A stretch of DNA of 64,000 nucleotides from Bog-257 sp963805985 (GTDB lineage: Bacteria > Acidobacteriota > Terriglobia > Terriglobales > Acidobacteriaceae): contig CAWDWG010000008.1 of NCBI GenBank assembly GCA_963805985.1, positions 372,001-436,000 on the forward strand, written 5' to 3'. The translations under genes were made by a program, and so were the position numbers. Of the stretch, positions 53,521-62,843 are shown one piece after another (within the stretch, counting starts at the first letter, position 1; each line of letters begins with the position of its first letter). The notes under the pieces were generated by a model. It ran no database searches, was not told the origin of the DNA, and worked only from the letters and a program-made list of their open reading frames with translations.

Positions 53521-56155
53521 GCGTCCGGGCTCGGCCAAGGCCGCTGGCACGGAAACAGAGATAAAGACAGCTGAGGCTGCTCCGGCGACAACGGCTCCGC
53601 GTCCACCCGTGGCAAGCTTCGACGCAGCAAACCTAATCCCGCGGCGCGTGCCCGTACCGAATCTCCGTCCTCCGCTGGCAATCTGCAAGCCGACTGGTGT
53701 GACGCTGAGTGCTGGCGACCGGGTCGTGCTGATGTTCGACAAGAACGGAGCAGGCGATGCGCTCACTGTCCAGCTCAAGAGCCTTGGGGTCGAAGTCCTG
53801 AGCATCGACGGTACGCAGAACTCCGAGGATCTGGCCAACATGCTGAAGGCTTGGCTGGCAGCGGGGCCGATAAAAGGCATCTATTGGCTGCCTGCGCTGG
53901 ACAATGAAGGTCCGCTCAGCAGGATGGATCTGGCAGCCTGGCATCAGGCCCTGCAAGTCCGGGTGAAATCGTTCTACACCGCGATGCGAACGCTCTACGA
54001 GCAGATCGCGCAGCCGGGAACTTTCCTGGTTGCGGCTACCTGCCTCGGCGGACAGCATGGATACGACGAGACTGGTGCGGTTGCTCCCATGGGCGGAGCC
54101 GTAACTGGCTTCGTCAAGACGTACAAACGCGAGCGGCCCGACGCCCTGGTGAAAGCCGTTGATTTCGAGGAGGGCCGCAATGCTACAGAAATCGCCGGAC
54201 TCCTCATCCAGGAGACGCTGCGCGACAATGGCGCGGTAGAGATCGGCTACCAGAACGGATTGCGTTGGACGATCGCTCTCGAGGAGCAGCTTGCAAGCGA
54301 TGGGCAGCCGGGTTTCGCGCTGGACAGCAAAAGCGTGTTCGTAATCACCGGCGCTGCCGGCAGCATCGTCTCCGCTATCACGGTGGATCTGGCCGCGGCT
54401 TCCGGTGGGACGTTCTATCTACTGGATCTCGTTCCGGAGCCTGATGCGAACAACCCTGACATCGCACGCTTCGTCAATGACAAGGACAACCTCAAGCGCG
54501 ATCTGTTTGCTCGCATTCAGGCGCGCGGCGAGCGAGCCACTCCTGCGCTGGTGGAAAAAGAGTTGGCGGCGCTGGAGCGTGCGCACGCGGCCCTCAGTGC
54601 AATCAATGCGGTGAAAGCGGCAGGTGGAACACCTCACTACTTCAGCGTCAACCTCGCGGACGCAGAAGGCGTCGCGAAAGCAATTGCAGAAGTGAAGAAG
54701 AACAGCGGCCGCATCGACGTTCTGCTGCACGCCGCAGGTCTGGAGCGCAGCCACTTCTTGCCGGACAAAGACCAGCGGGAATTCGATCTCGTGTTCGACG
54801 TGAAGTCGGACGGCTGGTTCAATTTGCTGCATGCGATCGGCGACATGCCACTGGGCGCGACGGTTGCGTTCAGTTCGGTCGCCGGACGCTTCGGCAACGC
54901 TGGACAGGCCGACTACAGCGCCGCCAACGATCTGCTATGCAAGTACACCTCGAGCTTCCGCTCGACCCGGCCGCAGACGCGCGGCATCGTGATCGACTGG
55001 ACGGCCTGGGGCGGTATCGGCATGGCCACCCGCGGCTCGATTCCAAAGATGATGGAGCTGGCAGGAATCGACATGCTGCCGCCGGAGGCGGGCATTCCTC
55101 TTATTCGTCGAGAGCTGACGACGGGCGGAACCCGCGGCGAGATCGTGATCGGTACACGTCTGGGCGTTCTGCTCGATGAGTGGGACGCTGCGGGTGGATT
55201 GGATACCGCCGCTTTGCTCAAGTCGAGGGAGCAGCTGGGCCAAGGGCCAATGGTCGGAACCATCACCGGCGTAGGCGTCTACAGCGGCTTGACGATGGAA
55301 ACCACGCTCGATCCCAAGGTGCAACCGTTCCTCTATGACCACCAAATCGATGGCATTCCGGTGCTGCCGGGCGTCATGGGCATCGAGGCATTCGCGGAAG
55401 CGGCGCTGTGTATGCATCCGGGATGGCACATCGAAGCCATTGAAGAGGTGAATTTCCTGGCTCCGTTCAAGTTCTACAAAGATGAGCCGCGAGCGGTGAT
55501 CATCCAGGCGACTCTTCATCCACAGGGCGACAAGCTGGTGGCCGATTGCCGGCTGATTGGCCGGCGGGTGTTGCCCAATCATCCGCAGCCGCAGGAAACG
55601 CTGCACTTCACAGCTCGAGTGCGCGTGAGCAAACAGCCCACACCAGCTGTGAAGGGCGCAACCCCACAGTTGACCGCAGAAGCCATCGTCGCGGCCGCGC
55701 AAATCTATCGCCTCTACTTCCATGGTCCGGCTTATCAGGTGGTAGATCATGCATGGTGGGACGGGCAGCAGATGATCGGCGAGCTGGCCGACAGCCTGCC
55801 CGTCAATCATCAGCCGGCAGATCGGCCGACGCTCATGTCTCCAAGGCTGATCGAGCTCTGCTTCCAGACCGCTGGTCTGTGGGAGATTGGCGCACAAAAG
55901 CGGATGGGGCTGCCGCTGCATGTCGGGCAGGTGTCGTGGCTGCGCGCGCCGAAGTCCGCTGAAGGCCATTTGTATGCCCTCGTCACTCCTCATCCGGAGC
56001 AGGGAAGCTTCGATGCCGAGGTAGTCGACTCCAGCGGCAACCGGTACCTGATTCTCAACGGTTATCGCACAGTGGCGACAGGCAACGGTCTCGATGCCGA
56101 GTCGCTGAAGGCCATGCAGGCGGTGATCGCGGCCGAACCTGCTGTTGTCTCCTGA
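51890..56155 (+). CDS. PUFA-synthase-like megasynthase, C-terminal part: 5xACP-KR-DH
   Basis: Second part, first ATG at 51890, though the ACP sequence begins upstream near 51812 (DTVKERILALAVDKTGYPAD). Five ACPs of about 120 residues repeat; each has LEADLGIDTVKQAEMFA or a near copy, with Thr where Ser normally carries the 4'-phosphopantetheine. A KR follows: TGAAGSIVSAI for NADPH, FSSVAGRFGNAGQADYSAAND with Ser, Tyr and Asn. The DH has DHQIDGIPVLPG (His near 1151) and FHGPAYQVVD; its second catalytic position reads LIELCFQ, Glu instead of Asp. No enoyl reductase, thioesterase or methyltransferase is present. Predicted to build reduced or unsaturated long acyl chains. Confidence 0.9.
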   Translation: MLDLDLDLEADLGVDTVKQAEIFAAIREMYNIPRDENRKLRDYPTLAHVIRFVYENRPDLAGKSAAPVHVPVAVAPAVQPVAKPTATVATPAEGPHAAPSISPESIKAKVLEIVAEKTGYPQEMLDLDLDLEADLGIDTVKQAEMFAAVRAAYNIPRDENMKLRDFPTLAHVIQFAQQRQPGAVSTASAVTAEEKKAGVVAVAPVAPAPLATATVPPVPAVSLESIKAKVLEIVAEKTGYPQEMLDLDLDLEADLGIDTVKQAEMFAAVRAAYNIPRDENMKLRDFPTLAHVIQFAQERQPGAVQAQAPGVTAKAKQVDIVAPPPASPSAVVTTAPAAVEVQPIGAVSLDAIKAKVLEIVAEKTGYPPEMLDLDLDLEADLGIDTVKQAEMFAAVRAAYNIPRDENMKLRDFPTLAHVIQFAQRGIGASVQSFAAAEAEPATATAITQDTAPAPVVAGVTPVVSEVSLESIKQKVLEIVAEKTGYPPEMLDLNLDLEADLGIDTVKQAEMFAAVRAAYNIPRDENMKLRDFPTLAHVIQFAQDRRPGSAKAAGTETEIKTAEAAPATTAPRPPVASFDAANLIPRRVPVPNLRPPLAICKPTGVTLSAGDRVVLMFDKNGAGDALTVQLKSLGVEVLSIDGTQNSEDLANMLKAWLAAGPIKGIYWLPALDNEGPLSRMDLAAWHQALQVRVKSFYTAMRTLYEQIAQPGTFLVAATCLGGQHGYDETGAVAPMGGAVTGFVKTYKRERPDALVKAVDFEEGRNATEIAGLLIQETLRDNGAVEIGYQNGLRWTIALEEQLASDGQPGFALDSKSVFVITGAAGSIVSAITVDLAAASGGTFYLLDLVPEPDANNPDIARFVNDKDNLKRDLFARIQARGERATPALVEKELAALERAHAALSAINAVKAAGGTPHYFSVNLADAEGVAKAIAEVKKNSGRIDVLLHAAGLERSHFLPDKDQREFDLVFDVKSDGWFNLLHAIGDMPLGATVAFSSVAGRFGNAGQADYSAANDLLCKYTSSFRSTRPQTRGIVIDWTAWGGIGMATRGSIPKMMELAGIDMLPPEAGIPLIRRELTTGGTRGEIVIGTRLGVLLDEWDAAGGLDTAALLKSREQLGQGPMVGTITGVGVYSGLTMETTLDPKVQPFLYDHQIDGIPVLPGVMGIEAFAEAALCMHPGWHIEAIEEVNFLAPFKFYKDEPRAVIIQATLHPQGDKLVADCRLIGRRVLPNHPQPQETLHFTARVRVSKQPTPAVKGATPQLTAEAIVAAAQIYRLYFHGPAYQVVDHAWWDGQQMIGELADSLPVNHQPADRPTLMSPRLIELCFQTAGLWEIGAQKRMGLPLHVGQVSWLRAPKSAEGHLYALVTPHPEQGSFDAEVVDSSGNRYLILNGYRTVATGNGLDAESLKAMQAVIAAEPAVVS

Positions 56156-56274
56156 ACTGAACGCACTGCGTTCTGGTGGCGGGTGGTCGGCACGAATTTA
56201 AGCCGTCGCTGTAGTTGGTCGCGCCAAATCGGCGAGACGGTTTGTTTCCGCGACAAGCAGGTCCGAGCACGAGC

Positions 56275-56973
56275 ATGATGAAGATTTATTGGCTCGAACA
56301 ATCAACCACCGACGTGCCGCCCGATGACGAGTGGCTGAGCCCAAGCGAACGGCTGGTACTGGCGGGGATGAAGTTCCCAAAGCGACGAGCTGATTGGCGA
56401 CTGGGACGCTGGACCGCGAAGCGAGCTGTTGCCGCTTATCTCCAGTTATCACTTGAGGCGGAGCGGATGGGGGCCATCGAAGTCCGGCCGGCTGCGAGCG
56501 GCGCACCTGAGGTGTTTCTCGATAATCAAGCGGCCGATTGTTCGATTTCCCTGAGCCATCGCGATGGCATGGGGAGCTGTGCTGTTGTGCCGACGGGAGG
56601 CAGCGTGGGCTGCGACTTGGAAGTCGTCGAGCCACGCAGCGATGCATTTCTTGCCGACTTCTTCACTGCGGAGGAGCAGACGTTCGTCGCCCAGTCACTC
56701 CTACAGGACCGAGCTCGCTTGGTCTCGATTCTTTGGAGCGCCAAAGAAAGCGCTTTGAAGGTGCTGCGAACCGGATTGCGGGCCGACACGCGTACGGTGT
56801 CAGTCTCCATTATCGAAACGGATTCCGGGGTGGCCGGGGAGTGGCAACCGCTCAGCGTCCGATACGAAGAAGACCAGGTGTTTGCCGGCTGGTGGAATTG
56901 CAGTGATCGGCTGGTTCGTACTGTGGCCAGCATGCCATGCGCCAGCTCGCCTGTTTCCTTGATGCACTCGTAG
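56275..56973 (+). CDS. 4'-phosphopantetheinyl transferase, Sfp type
   Basis: A 232-residue Sfp-type enzyme that loads phosphopantetheine from CoA onto carrier proteins. WRLGRWTAKRAVAAYL, SISLSHRDGMGSCAVV, GCDLEVVEPRS (Mg-binding Asp and Glu) and ILWSAKESALKVLRTGLR are the family motifs. Located 120 bases after the megasynthase, it is the likely dedicated activator of its five ACPs. Two ATG codons in tandem start the gene. Confidence 0.94.
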   Translation: MMKIYWLEQSTTDVPPDDEWLSPSERLVLAGMKFPKRRADWRLGRWTAKRAVAAYLQLSLEAERMGAIEVRPAASGAPEVFLDNQAADCSISLSHRDGMGSCAVVPTGGSVGCDLEVVEPRSDAFLADFFTAEEQTFVAQSLLQDRARLVSILWSAKESALKVLRTGLRADTRTVSVSIIETDSGVAGEWQPLSVRYEEDQVFAGWWNCSDRLVRTVASMPCASSPVSLMHS

Positions 56974-57094
56974 GCCTGGGGCTCTTCCCGCTTTGATCTT
57001 GCAGTTATCGTGTGGTGCAATTTTGGCTTGCGCTTTTAAGCACAACACTGCGGCCCCATTGAACGTCTAATGTGTTGGGCAGAGAGGAGCAACT

Positions 57095-57979
57095 GTGGTA
57101 GCTGACAGGCCAAGAACCAAGATTCTACTGGATGGTGGCAATCCCGATGAGACTTTAAAGGTCAAAACACGACTGGAACTGCTGGATGGTCAGACGACCA
57201 ATCCGACTTACGTGGCGAAGAATCCAGAAATTCAGAGGAGAATCGGACACGGGCGGGGACTCAGCTCGAAGGAACAGCTTCAGGCGTACCGCAAGATCGT
57301 GCAGCAGATTTCGCCGCTGGTGGGAGACGCTGGCGTCTCCATCGAAGTATTCGCGGATCTCAACACTTCCGCACGCGAGATGCTGGATCAAGGCGAAGAG
57401 ATGTTCTCCTGGATTCCCAACGCTTACATCAAATATCCGTGTTTGCCGGAGGGCTTACGGGCGGCACAGATGTCGGTGCAGCGGGGGATGCGCGTCAATT
57501 TGACGCTATGTTTCAGCCAGGAACAGGCAGCGGCGGTTTATGCAGCCACGCTCGGCGCGGCCGATCCGGTCTACGTTTCGCCTTTCGTCGGACGGCTTGA
57601 TGATCAGGGTGAAAACGGGATGGACCTGGTGTGGAATATCAAGAAGATGTACGCCCATGGAGACGGTCACGTTCATGTGCTGGCAGCAAGCCTGCGCCGC
57701 CTTGAGCATTTGCTTTGCGCGTTTTCCGTAGGAGCCGAACTGGCTACCGGTCCCGCCAAGCTTTTGGAAGAGTGGGCTGACGCGGGTCTTCCTCTGCCGG
57801 ACGCGGGTTTTGCCTACCAGGCGGTCGATTCCAGGGGCAAGCAGCTCCAACCTATCCCGTACAAAGAAATCGATCTGAATGCCTCATGGGAGAGTTTTGA
57901 CTTGTGGCACGAACTCACCACCCAGGGCATTGCGCAATTTGTATCTGACTATAAGAGCACTCTGCAGCTGGCCGCCTAG
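57095..57979 (+). CDS. Transaldolase-family aldolase
   Basis: A 294-residue class I aldolase. LLDGQTTNPTYVAKNPEI is the conserved DxxTTNP motif, and YIKYPC near residue 115 contains the Schiff-base Lys. RVNLTLCFSQEQAAAVYAA and VYVSPFVGRLDD complete the barrel. A GTG start follows AGAGGAGC. Family members interconvert sugar phosphates or cleave fructose 6-phosphate. Whether it belongs to the lipid cluster is unclear; it could supply precursors or be a neighbour by chance. Confidence 0.88.
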   Translation: MVADRPRTKILLDGGNPDETLKVKTRLELLDGQTTNPTYVAKNPEIQRRIGHGRGLSSKEQLQAYRKIVQQISPLVGDAGVSIEVFADLNTSAREMLDQGEEMFSWIPNAYIKYPCLPEGLRAAQMSVQRGMRVNLTLCFSQEQAAAVYAATLGAADPVYVSPFVGRLDDQGENGMDLVWNIKKMYAHGDGHVHVLAASLRRLEHLLCAFSVGAELATGPAKLLEEWADAGLPLPDAGFAYQAVDSRGKQLQPIPYKEIDLNASWESFDLWHELTTQGIAQFVSDYKSTLQLAA

Positions 57980-58105
57980 GTTCGCGTCAAGCTCGACTCA
58001 CCGCTGTGCGCCCTGCACAGTTCTTGGCGCTGCAACGCTCCTGTAGAATGTGCCCTGTCTTGCGGATCTTCCTACTCCAACGTCGGTGCAAACGGAAATG
58101 AGCGG

Positions 58106-58741
58106 ATGACTGAGGACGCCCCCAAACTGCGGATTACCTCCACGATGAGTCTGGAGCGAGCGATGCTCGAAGTGCGAAGATACCTCGCAGCCGGCAATAC
58201 CAACTCCGGCAAGCAGGTTGCGGGAGCCGCGCAAAGTCGCTCGAACACCGTAAGGACAGGGCAATTCAGTACGCAGGCCGCGATGGCCAATCGGCTGTCG
58301 GAAATTGCGGCTCGCCTGGGAGAGGTAGAGCCCAACAGCAAGCTGGGTGCGTTCGGAGTGTTCCTGAAACGAGTCGTGCGCAAGGCTATCGGATGGTATT
58401 CACGGCCGGCACACGAGTTTGATCGTTCTACCGTTGAACTACTACACCAGATTCGACAGGACATGATCGGCCTGCAACAGCAGGTGTCCATGCTTCAGGA
58501 ACAGGACGTTTCGGCTCAGCCGCAAGGGGTTCAGAGCGGCGGCGAATCAGGCCCGCACGAGGGCATGTTGCTGATGATCGAATTGTTCAAGAACATAAAC
58601 GCTGTGCAGTCGTTCAGGCGGGCGCTACGCGACGAGAACCCGGACCTGTTGCGCAAGTTTGAGACGATCCTCGACAAGATCGAAGGCGAATCCCAGGAGT
58701 TGAGAGCGGCTCTAATGCGGAGCCTGGACGCCAAGCAATAA
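58106..58741 (+). CDS. Hypothetical helical protein
   Basis: A 211-residue predicted helical protein without signal peptide or membrane helix. A Ser/Gln-rich N-terminus is followed by a segment GVFLKRVVRKAIGWYSRPAHEFDRSTVELLHQI that resembles the leader of some glycan methyltransferases or glycosyltransferases, then coiled coil (IGLQQQVSMLQEQ) and a C-terminal helix pair. No catalytic domain follows. Function unknown; it may be a partner of the glycosyltransferase next door. Confidence 0.6.
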   Translation: MTEDAPKLRITSTMSLERAMLEVRRYLAAGNTNSGKQVAGAAQSRSNTVRTGQFSTQAAMANRLSEIAARLGEVEPNSKLGAFGVFLKRVVRKAIGWYSRPAHEFDRSTVELLHQIRQDMIGLQQQVSMLQEQDVSAQPQGVQSGGESGPHEGMLLMIELFKNINAVQSFRRALRDENPDLLRKFETILDKIEGESQELRAALMRSLDAKQ

Positions 58742-58770
58742 ATGCTGTCTGGAAACTGGGAGATCCATCT

Positions 58771-60432
58771 TTAAGATTTTCGCTTCAGAACGTAGATCTG
58801 ACTTGGCGAGCTTGAGCTGTGATTTTGGGCTTCAACGCCCCAATAATATTTCGTACTCGTCTCGTACGTCTCCGCCAGGCCAACGACGTCGTAGTACTGA
58901 GCCACATACTTATCAGCCCAGGCGAAAATCTCGTCCGTCGAAACCGCCTTTGACCATGCTACCCATGACTTTGGATTACTGACCAGCACGATGATCTCGG
59001 GCTGCGCTCTCTCAATCTCAGCCTCCATCTGCGCTTGCATGGTCACGGCATACTTTTGCGGCTCCAGCAGGGGATAGAAGTAGACGTATCCAGTTGCTGA
59101 CCGCCGGTGAGTGTAGAAGTAAACCTCTGGCTCTGACCCAATGACGGCGATCTGCGCGCTCTCGGGCGCGATCCGGTTTATGTAGTTCGAGATTTCCAGG
59201 ATTTCGGGGAAAGGATTCGGCCAGTAGGTTTGCTCACAGGCCTGCACTGCATTCATCTCGAAGAAAAGTTGGCGTTGACTATAAACCGCGGTGTAGAAGG
59301 CGAGCACGAATAGAAAACTGGGGATCGCGATCAAAACTGGCGAGAGCTTCCAACGCTGCAGGCGTTCCGTTCCGCAGCTCACCGCCAACCCTGCCAAAAT
59401 CGAAACCGCAGGCAGAAGCAGAATGAAGTAGTGCGGGCGAAAGTACAGCCCGGCCGATAAGGCGAGAGATGAAAACAGAACAAAGGAAATCACTGCGAAC
59501 GCCTGTTCCCTCGCGCGAGGGCTCCAGACGAATGCCGTTAATCCAGCAAGCGCCATAACCCAGATCCAGACGGCGGGCCGCATGGCCAGGGTGCTGGCGT
59601 GTGTCAGAAACGTCCTACCTTCTGTAATGCCCAGGTTGGTTCCGTATTCACGCGCATACGAAAAGGTCCAGAACCAGAACTTCTGAAATGTTCCTGAACG
59701 CCAGATCATCAGGCAGGTAACAGCGAACGGTAGGATGGCACCTGAGAGAAGAGCGCCGATCTGCATCGCCAGAGCAGAGCGTCGCACCGGATGCCTTAGC
59801 CGCGTCCAAAGCACAAAGACAATTGCCCACAGCAGGAAAGCAATTCCCGGCTGCTTCATGAGGAAAGCAATGCCAAAGAGCACTCCGGAGCAGAAGAGCC
59901 GCCAGGTTCGGTCGGTTTCAATGGCTTTGAACAACAACCAGGCTCCTGCCAATGCGAACAGAACGACGAAATGTGTAGCGTGCGCGGCGAAACCAGTGAC
60001 AGACGAGCCGGTTGACAGCAGAGCATAGGTGGCGGCCGCGATAAGTCCAGCGAAGCGACCAAACCATCGGCTACAAAGGAGGAACATGAGCAGCGTGGTG
60101 GCGGCGTTCACGAAAATCAGGCCTACGTGGATGCGACCTTGCGACTGCCCGAACAACGCGAGAATAACGGCATAGGCCGCATGCGTGCCCGGCAGTTTTA
60201 CGGTGTAGACCAGGTCATACAGTGGAAAACCTTGAAGAATCAGCTGTCCGCCATAGGCGTATTCGCCTTCGTCGCGCTCCAATGGCATCGCGCGCAATCG
60301 ATAGCGAATGGAGGCGAAGAAGACGATCGTTAATAACAGCAGCGCGTAACAAACATATCGAGATAGGTCAGAAGAGAGAACAGAGGTAGTAAGCGATTCA
60401 TCGGTGCGCGTGCCGGATTCGGGACGAATCAC
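58771..60432 (-). CDS. GT39/ArnT-like membrane glycosyltransferase
   Basis: A 553-residue polytopic protein with about 11 helices. The first periplasmic loop has LERDEGEYAYGGQLILQG, the acidic motif of the GT-C fold, and TVKLPGTHAAYAVILALFG; a C-terminal soluble part ends in a Ser-rich tail. Such enzymes transfer a sugar from a polyprenyl-phosphate donor to protein or lipid at the outer face of the inner membrane. The acceptor is unknown. Confidence 0.82.
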   Translation of the reverse strand: MIRPESGTRTDESLTTSVLSSDLSRYVCYALLLLTIVFFASIRYRLRAMPLERDEGEYAYGGQLILQGFPLYDLVYTVKLPGTHAAYAVILALFGQSQGRIHVGLIFVNAATTLLMFLLCSRWFGRFAGLIAAATYALLSTGSSVTGFAAHATHFVVLFALAGAWLLFKAIETDRTWRLFCSGVLFGIAFLMKQPGIAFLLWAIVFVLWTRLRHPVRRSALAMQIGALLSGAILPFAVTCLMIWRSGTFQKFWFWTFSYAREYGTNLGITEGRTFLTHASTLAMRPAVWIWVMALAGLTAFVWSPRAREQAFAVISFVLFSSLALSAGLYFRPHYFILLLPAVSILAGLAVSCGTERLQRWKLSPVLIAIPSFLFVLAFYTAVYSQRQLFFEMNAVQACEQTYWPNPFPEILEISNYINRIAPESAQIAVIGSEPEVYFYTHRRSATGYVYFYPLLEPQKYAVTMQAQMEAEIERAQPEIIVLVSNPKSWVAWSKAVSTDEIFAWADKYVAQYYDVVGLAETYETSTKYYWGVEAQNHSSSSPSQIYVLKRKS

Positions 60433-60512
60433 CAGTGAACCTCAAAGGTTATTGAGGCCGAGCCGGTCGAACATCGCGGAGGCGAGAGAAACCGTTGTTC
60501 CACGGTACGGAG

Positions 60513-61496
60513 TCAGTTTGCCTGATCGGATTCGTCGCCGGTTTCAGCCGTTACCCAGGTAGAGTCCGGATTGTAAGACTTCATCTCGCTCGCAATTTTT
60601 CCGGTATCGGGGCCGAGGTCTTTCTGATAGACGACGCCACTTTGATCAACGATAAAGGTTGTCACTCCGGAATTGCGATAGTCGGCGGGATAGGCGACAA
60701 ACGCGAAGCCGCCAGTCATCTTCCCATCGACAATGTAGTTCTTCGCACCGCCGGGTGCGTTCGCTCCTTGCGCTGTCAGGATACGATAAAAGTAGCCGTA
60801 AAAAGGCTGCGGGGAATCGTGTTGCCCGCCGTATCCCTTAGCAGTAGCGAATGCCACCAGCGGGCCGATGGGACTCTCCGGCTGGCCTTCGGCTGTCTTC
60901 CAATAAAGGCCATCCTGTTTTCCGCTAGCGCTGATGAACTTCTGCGCATACTGGTTTGTGGTATCGCCGTCGTGCGCCTGCTGAAAATAATCTTGCTGAG
61001 CGTCGAACAGAGCTCGACAGACCTTGATGGTCGCCAATTCGTTCTTGCCGATGCGCCGGAAGAGAATCTCCTGCAAGCCGACTTTGGTATCGAAGTACCA
61101 CTGCTTGCCTGCGGTTTTCTTGAGCGGAATCGGGAAAGGCCAGTTGTCAGCGCCAATGTAAAGCACCTGCTCGCCGTTGGTGACACCCTCCCAACGATTC
61201 ATCTGATCGAACCTTTTCAGGAACCCTGCGCGGTTGTTCTGGTCTTGTACCGCATCGCCCGACTCGACAATGCCGGAAGCAGACGACCCCAGCACCGCCA
61301 ACATCGCCGATTTGTCATCAGCTTTCACGGCGGTGTAGAGGGCTTGGGCGGCGTCTTTCGGAGCAGCAAAGGTCTTTTCGCCTTGTTCCTGAGCTGAAGC
61401 CGGCAGAGGTGAGAGCGTGCAGAGCAAAATCGCCAGCGATGCGGCAGGTAGCGCGCACCAGTTCATCGACCTTCTTCTCCAATTGATTTCCGACAT
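60513..61496 (-). CDS. DUF2950 family secreted protein
   Basis: A 327-residue exported protein with signal peptide ending LPASA. DUF2950 pattern: KTFAAPKDAAQALYTAVKADDKSAMLAVLG, PFPIPLKKTAGKQWYFDTKVGLQEILFRRIGKNELATIKVC and the C-terminal GVTTFIVDQSGVVYQKDLGPDTG. Either of two starts, 61496 or 61466, has a ribosome site. Located 57 bases downstream of the DUF3300 gene, its usual partner in Acidobacteriota and Proteobacteria; the biochemical function is unknown. Confidence 0.92.
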   Translation of the reverse strand: MSEINWRRRSMNWCALPAASLAILLCTLSPLPASAQEQGEKTFAAPKDAAQALYTAVKADDKSAMLAVLGSSASGIVESGDAVQDQNNRAGFLKRFDQMNRWEGVTNGEQVLYIGADNWPFPIPLKKTAGKQWYFDTKVGLQEILFRRIGKNELATIKVCRALFDAQQDYFQQAHDGDTTNQYAQKFISASGKQDGLYWKTAEGQPESPIGPLVAFATAKGYGGQHDSPQPFYGYFYRILTAQGANAPGGAKNYIVDGKMTGGFAFVAYPADYRNSGVTTFIVDQSGVVYQKDLGPDTGKIASEMKSYNPDSTWVTAETGDESDQAN

Positions 61497-61553
61497 CAGC
61501 AGCCTCCGTCAAATCCGAATTCGGGTGACTTGATCCCGCACGGGCCCGTGCTG

Positions 61554-62843
61554 TTAGCGTCTGCGACCACCACCGCCGCCGCCGCCGCGATTGCCTCCGC
61601 CACCACTAACGCTGGCGCGTCCGCGGTTGCTATCGGCACGCGCGTTGCCGCCCGCGCTGTAGCCGCTAAATGCTCCGCCTTTGTTGCCCGGCTGCTGAGC
61701 TTGGCCGTATCCACGATACTGAGAATTCGATGGCTTGTTCGCATTGTTTTGGCCGCCGTTATTTGGCGTGTTCGGGCGATTGACATTGTTATTAGCGCGA
61801 TTGCCAACATCAGTCGTATTGCGGTTGCCGTTGTTGGCATTCACATTATTCGTATTGCGGTTGCCGTTGTTGGCATTCACGTTGTTGGTTCGATTGCCGT
61901 TGTTGGCGTTGACGTTGTTCGTCCGATTTCCGCCATTGTTGATGTTTACGGTGTTGCCGCTGATGTTGGTGTTTCGGTTGTAGCTGTTGTGGTTCGGATT
62001 GTAGGGAGTGGCCCGCGCCCAGTTGCCGTTCTGGTAGCGGTTTCCGTTGGCGTAGATGTTGCTGCGCGAAACATACACGTTGCGGTTGTAGACGACCGTG
62101 CCGCCGTGCCAGCCACAACCCCAACTGTTCCAGCCCCAGCCACAGCAGCCGCCGCTCATGGCCGCGCCCACAGCCATGCCCACACCGAACGAGATGAGAC
62201 CAGTGGCAACCATGGCGCCGGTACTGTATCCCGGCGGATAGTACGGCGTACCGTAGACGACCGTGGGATTATAGGTCGGCACGTAGACGACCTGGGGGCT
62301 CGCCGGCTGAATCACAATGACCTGCTGACCACTCTGAGTTTCGGTGGTTACAGTTTGCTGCGACGTGGTTTTCAGGTTGCCGGCCGCTTTGGCCTGCTGA
62401 CGCAATCTCTGCACCGACGCCATCACGTCGGCCTGCTGGTTGTAGAAAGCGCTGCCCAGCGCTGAAGTCCAGGACAGATTATTGGCCATGTTATCCAGCA
62501 CAGAAGGGAACTGCGTCAGGGCTTGCACACTCGGATCCCATGGCTGCTTGTTTACGGCCTCGGCAAGTGCCGCGCCCTGCAAGCCCTGGTTATCCTTCAA
62601 CCACTGGTCGGCTTCTACAGCTTCGTTGGGGAAAGTAGAAGCCGCGAGTACCTGTGCCACCAGGGCGTCTGGGTAAAGGGCGATAGGCGCGACCAGCGCG
62701 TCAATTTGGCTGGCCGTCAAATTTGCAGGTGGCGCCTCTTGCGGGAGATACATGCCAGCGGTCGGCGTGGCACTCGCCGGCGAAGTTGCAAGGATGATTC
62801 CCCAACTCACGATCACGGCGAGGAACTGCTTCATGCGAACCAT
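61554..62843 (-). CDS. DUF3300 family secreted protein with Asn-rich tail
   Basis: A 429-residue exported protein. After the signal peptide, DUF3300 covers residues 35-190 (LTASQIDALVAPIALYPDALVAQVLAASTFP, and PQVVYVPTYNPTVVYG). A Gly-rich hydrophobic stretch leads to a low-complexity tail with three copies of NNVNANNGNR and a final Gly/Arg run. The ATG at 62843 is chosen over an upstream TTG because GGAG precedes it. It forms a probable operon with DUF2950. Confidence 0.9.
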   Translation of the reverse strand: MVRMKQFLAVIVSWGIILATSPASATPTAGMYLPQEAPPANLTASQIDALVAPIALYPDALVAQVLAASTFPNEAVEADQWLKDNQGLQGAALAEAVNKQPWDPSVQALTQFPSVLDNMANNLSWTSALGSAFYNQQADVMASVQRLRQQAKAAGNLKTTSQQTVTTETQSGQQVIVIQPASPQVVYVPTYNPTVVYGTPYYPPGYSTGAMVATGLISFGVGMAVGAAMSGGCCGWGWNSWGCGWHGGTVVYNRNVYVSRSNIYANGNRYQNGNWARATPYNPNHNSYNRNTNISGNTVNINNGGNRTNNVNANNGNRTNNVNANNGNRNTNNVNANNGNRNTTDVGNRANNNVNRPNTPNNGGQNNANKPSNSQYRGYGQAQQPGNKGGAFSGYSAGGNARADSNRGRASVSGGGGNRGGGGGGGRRR

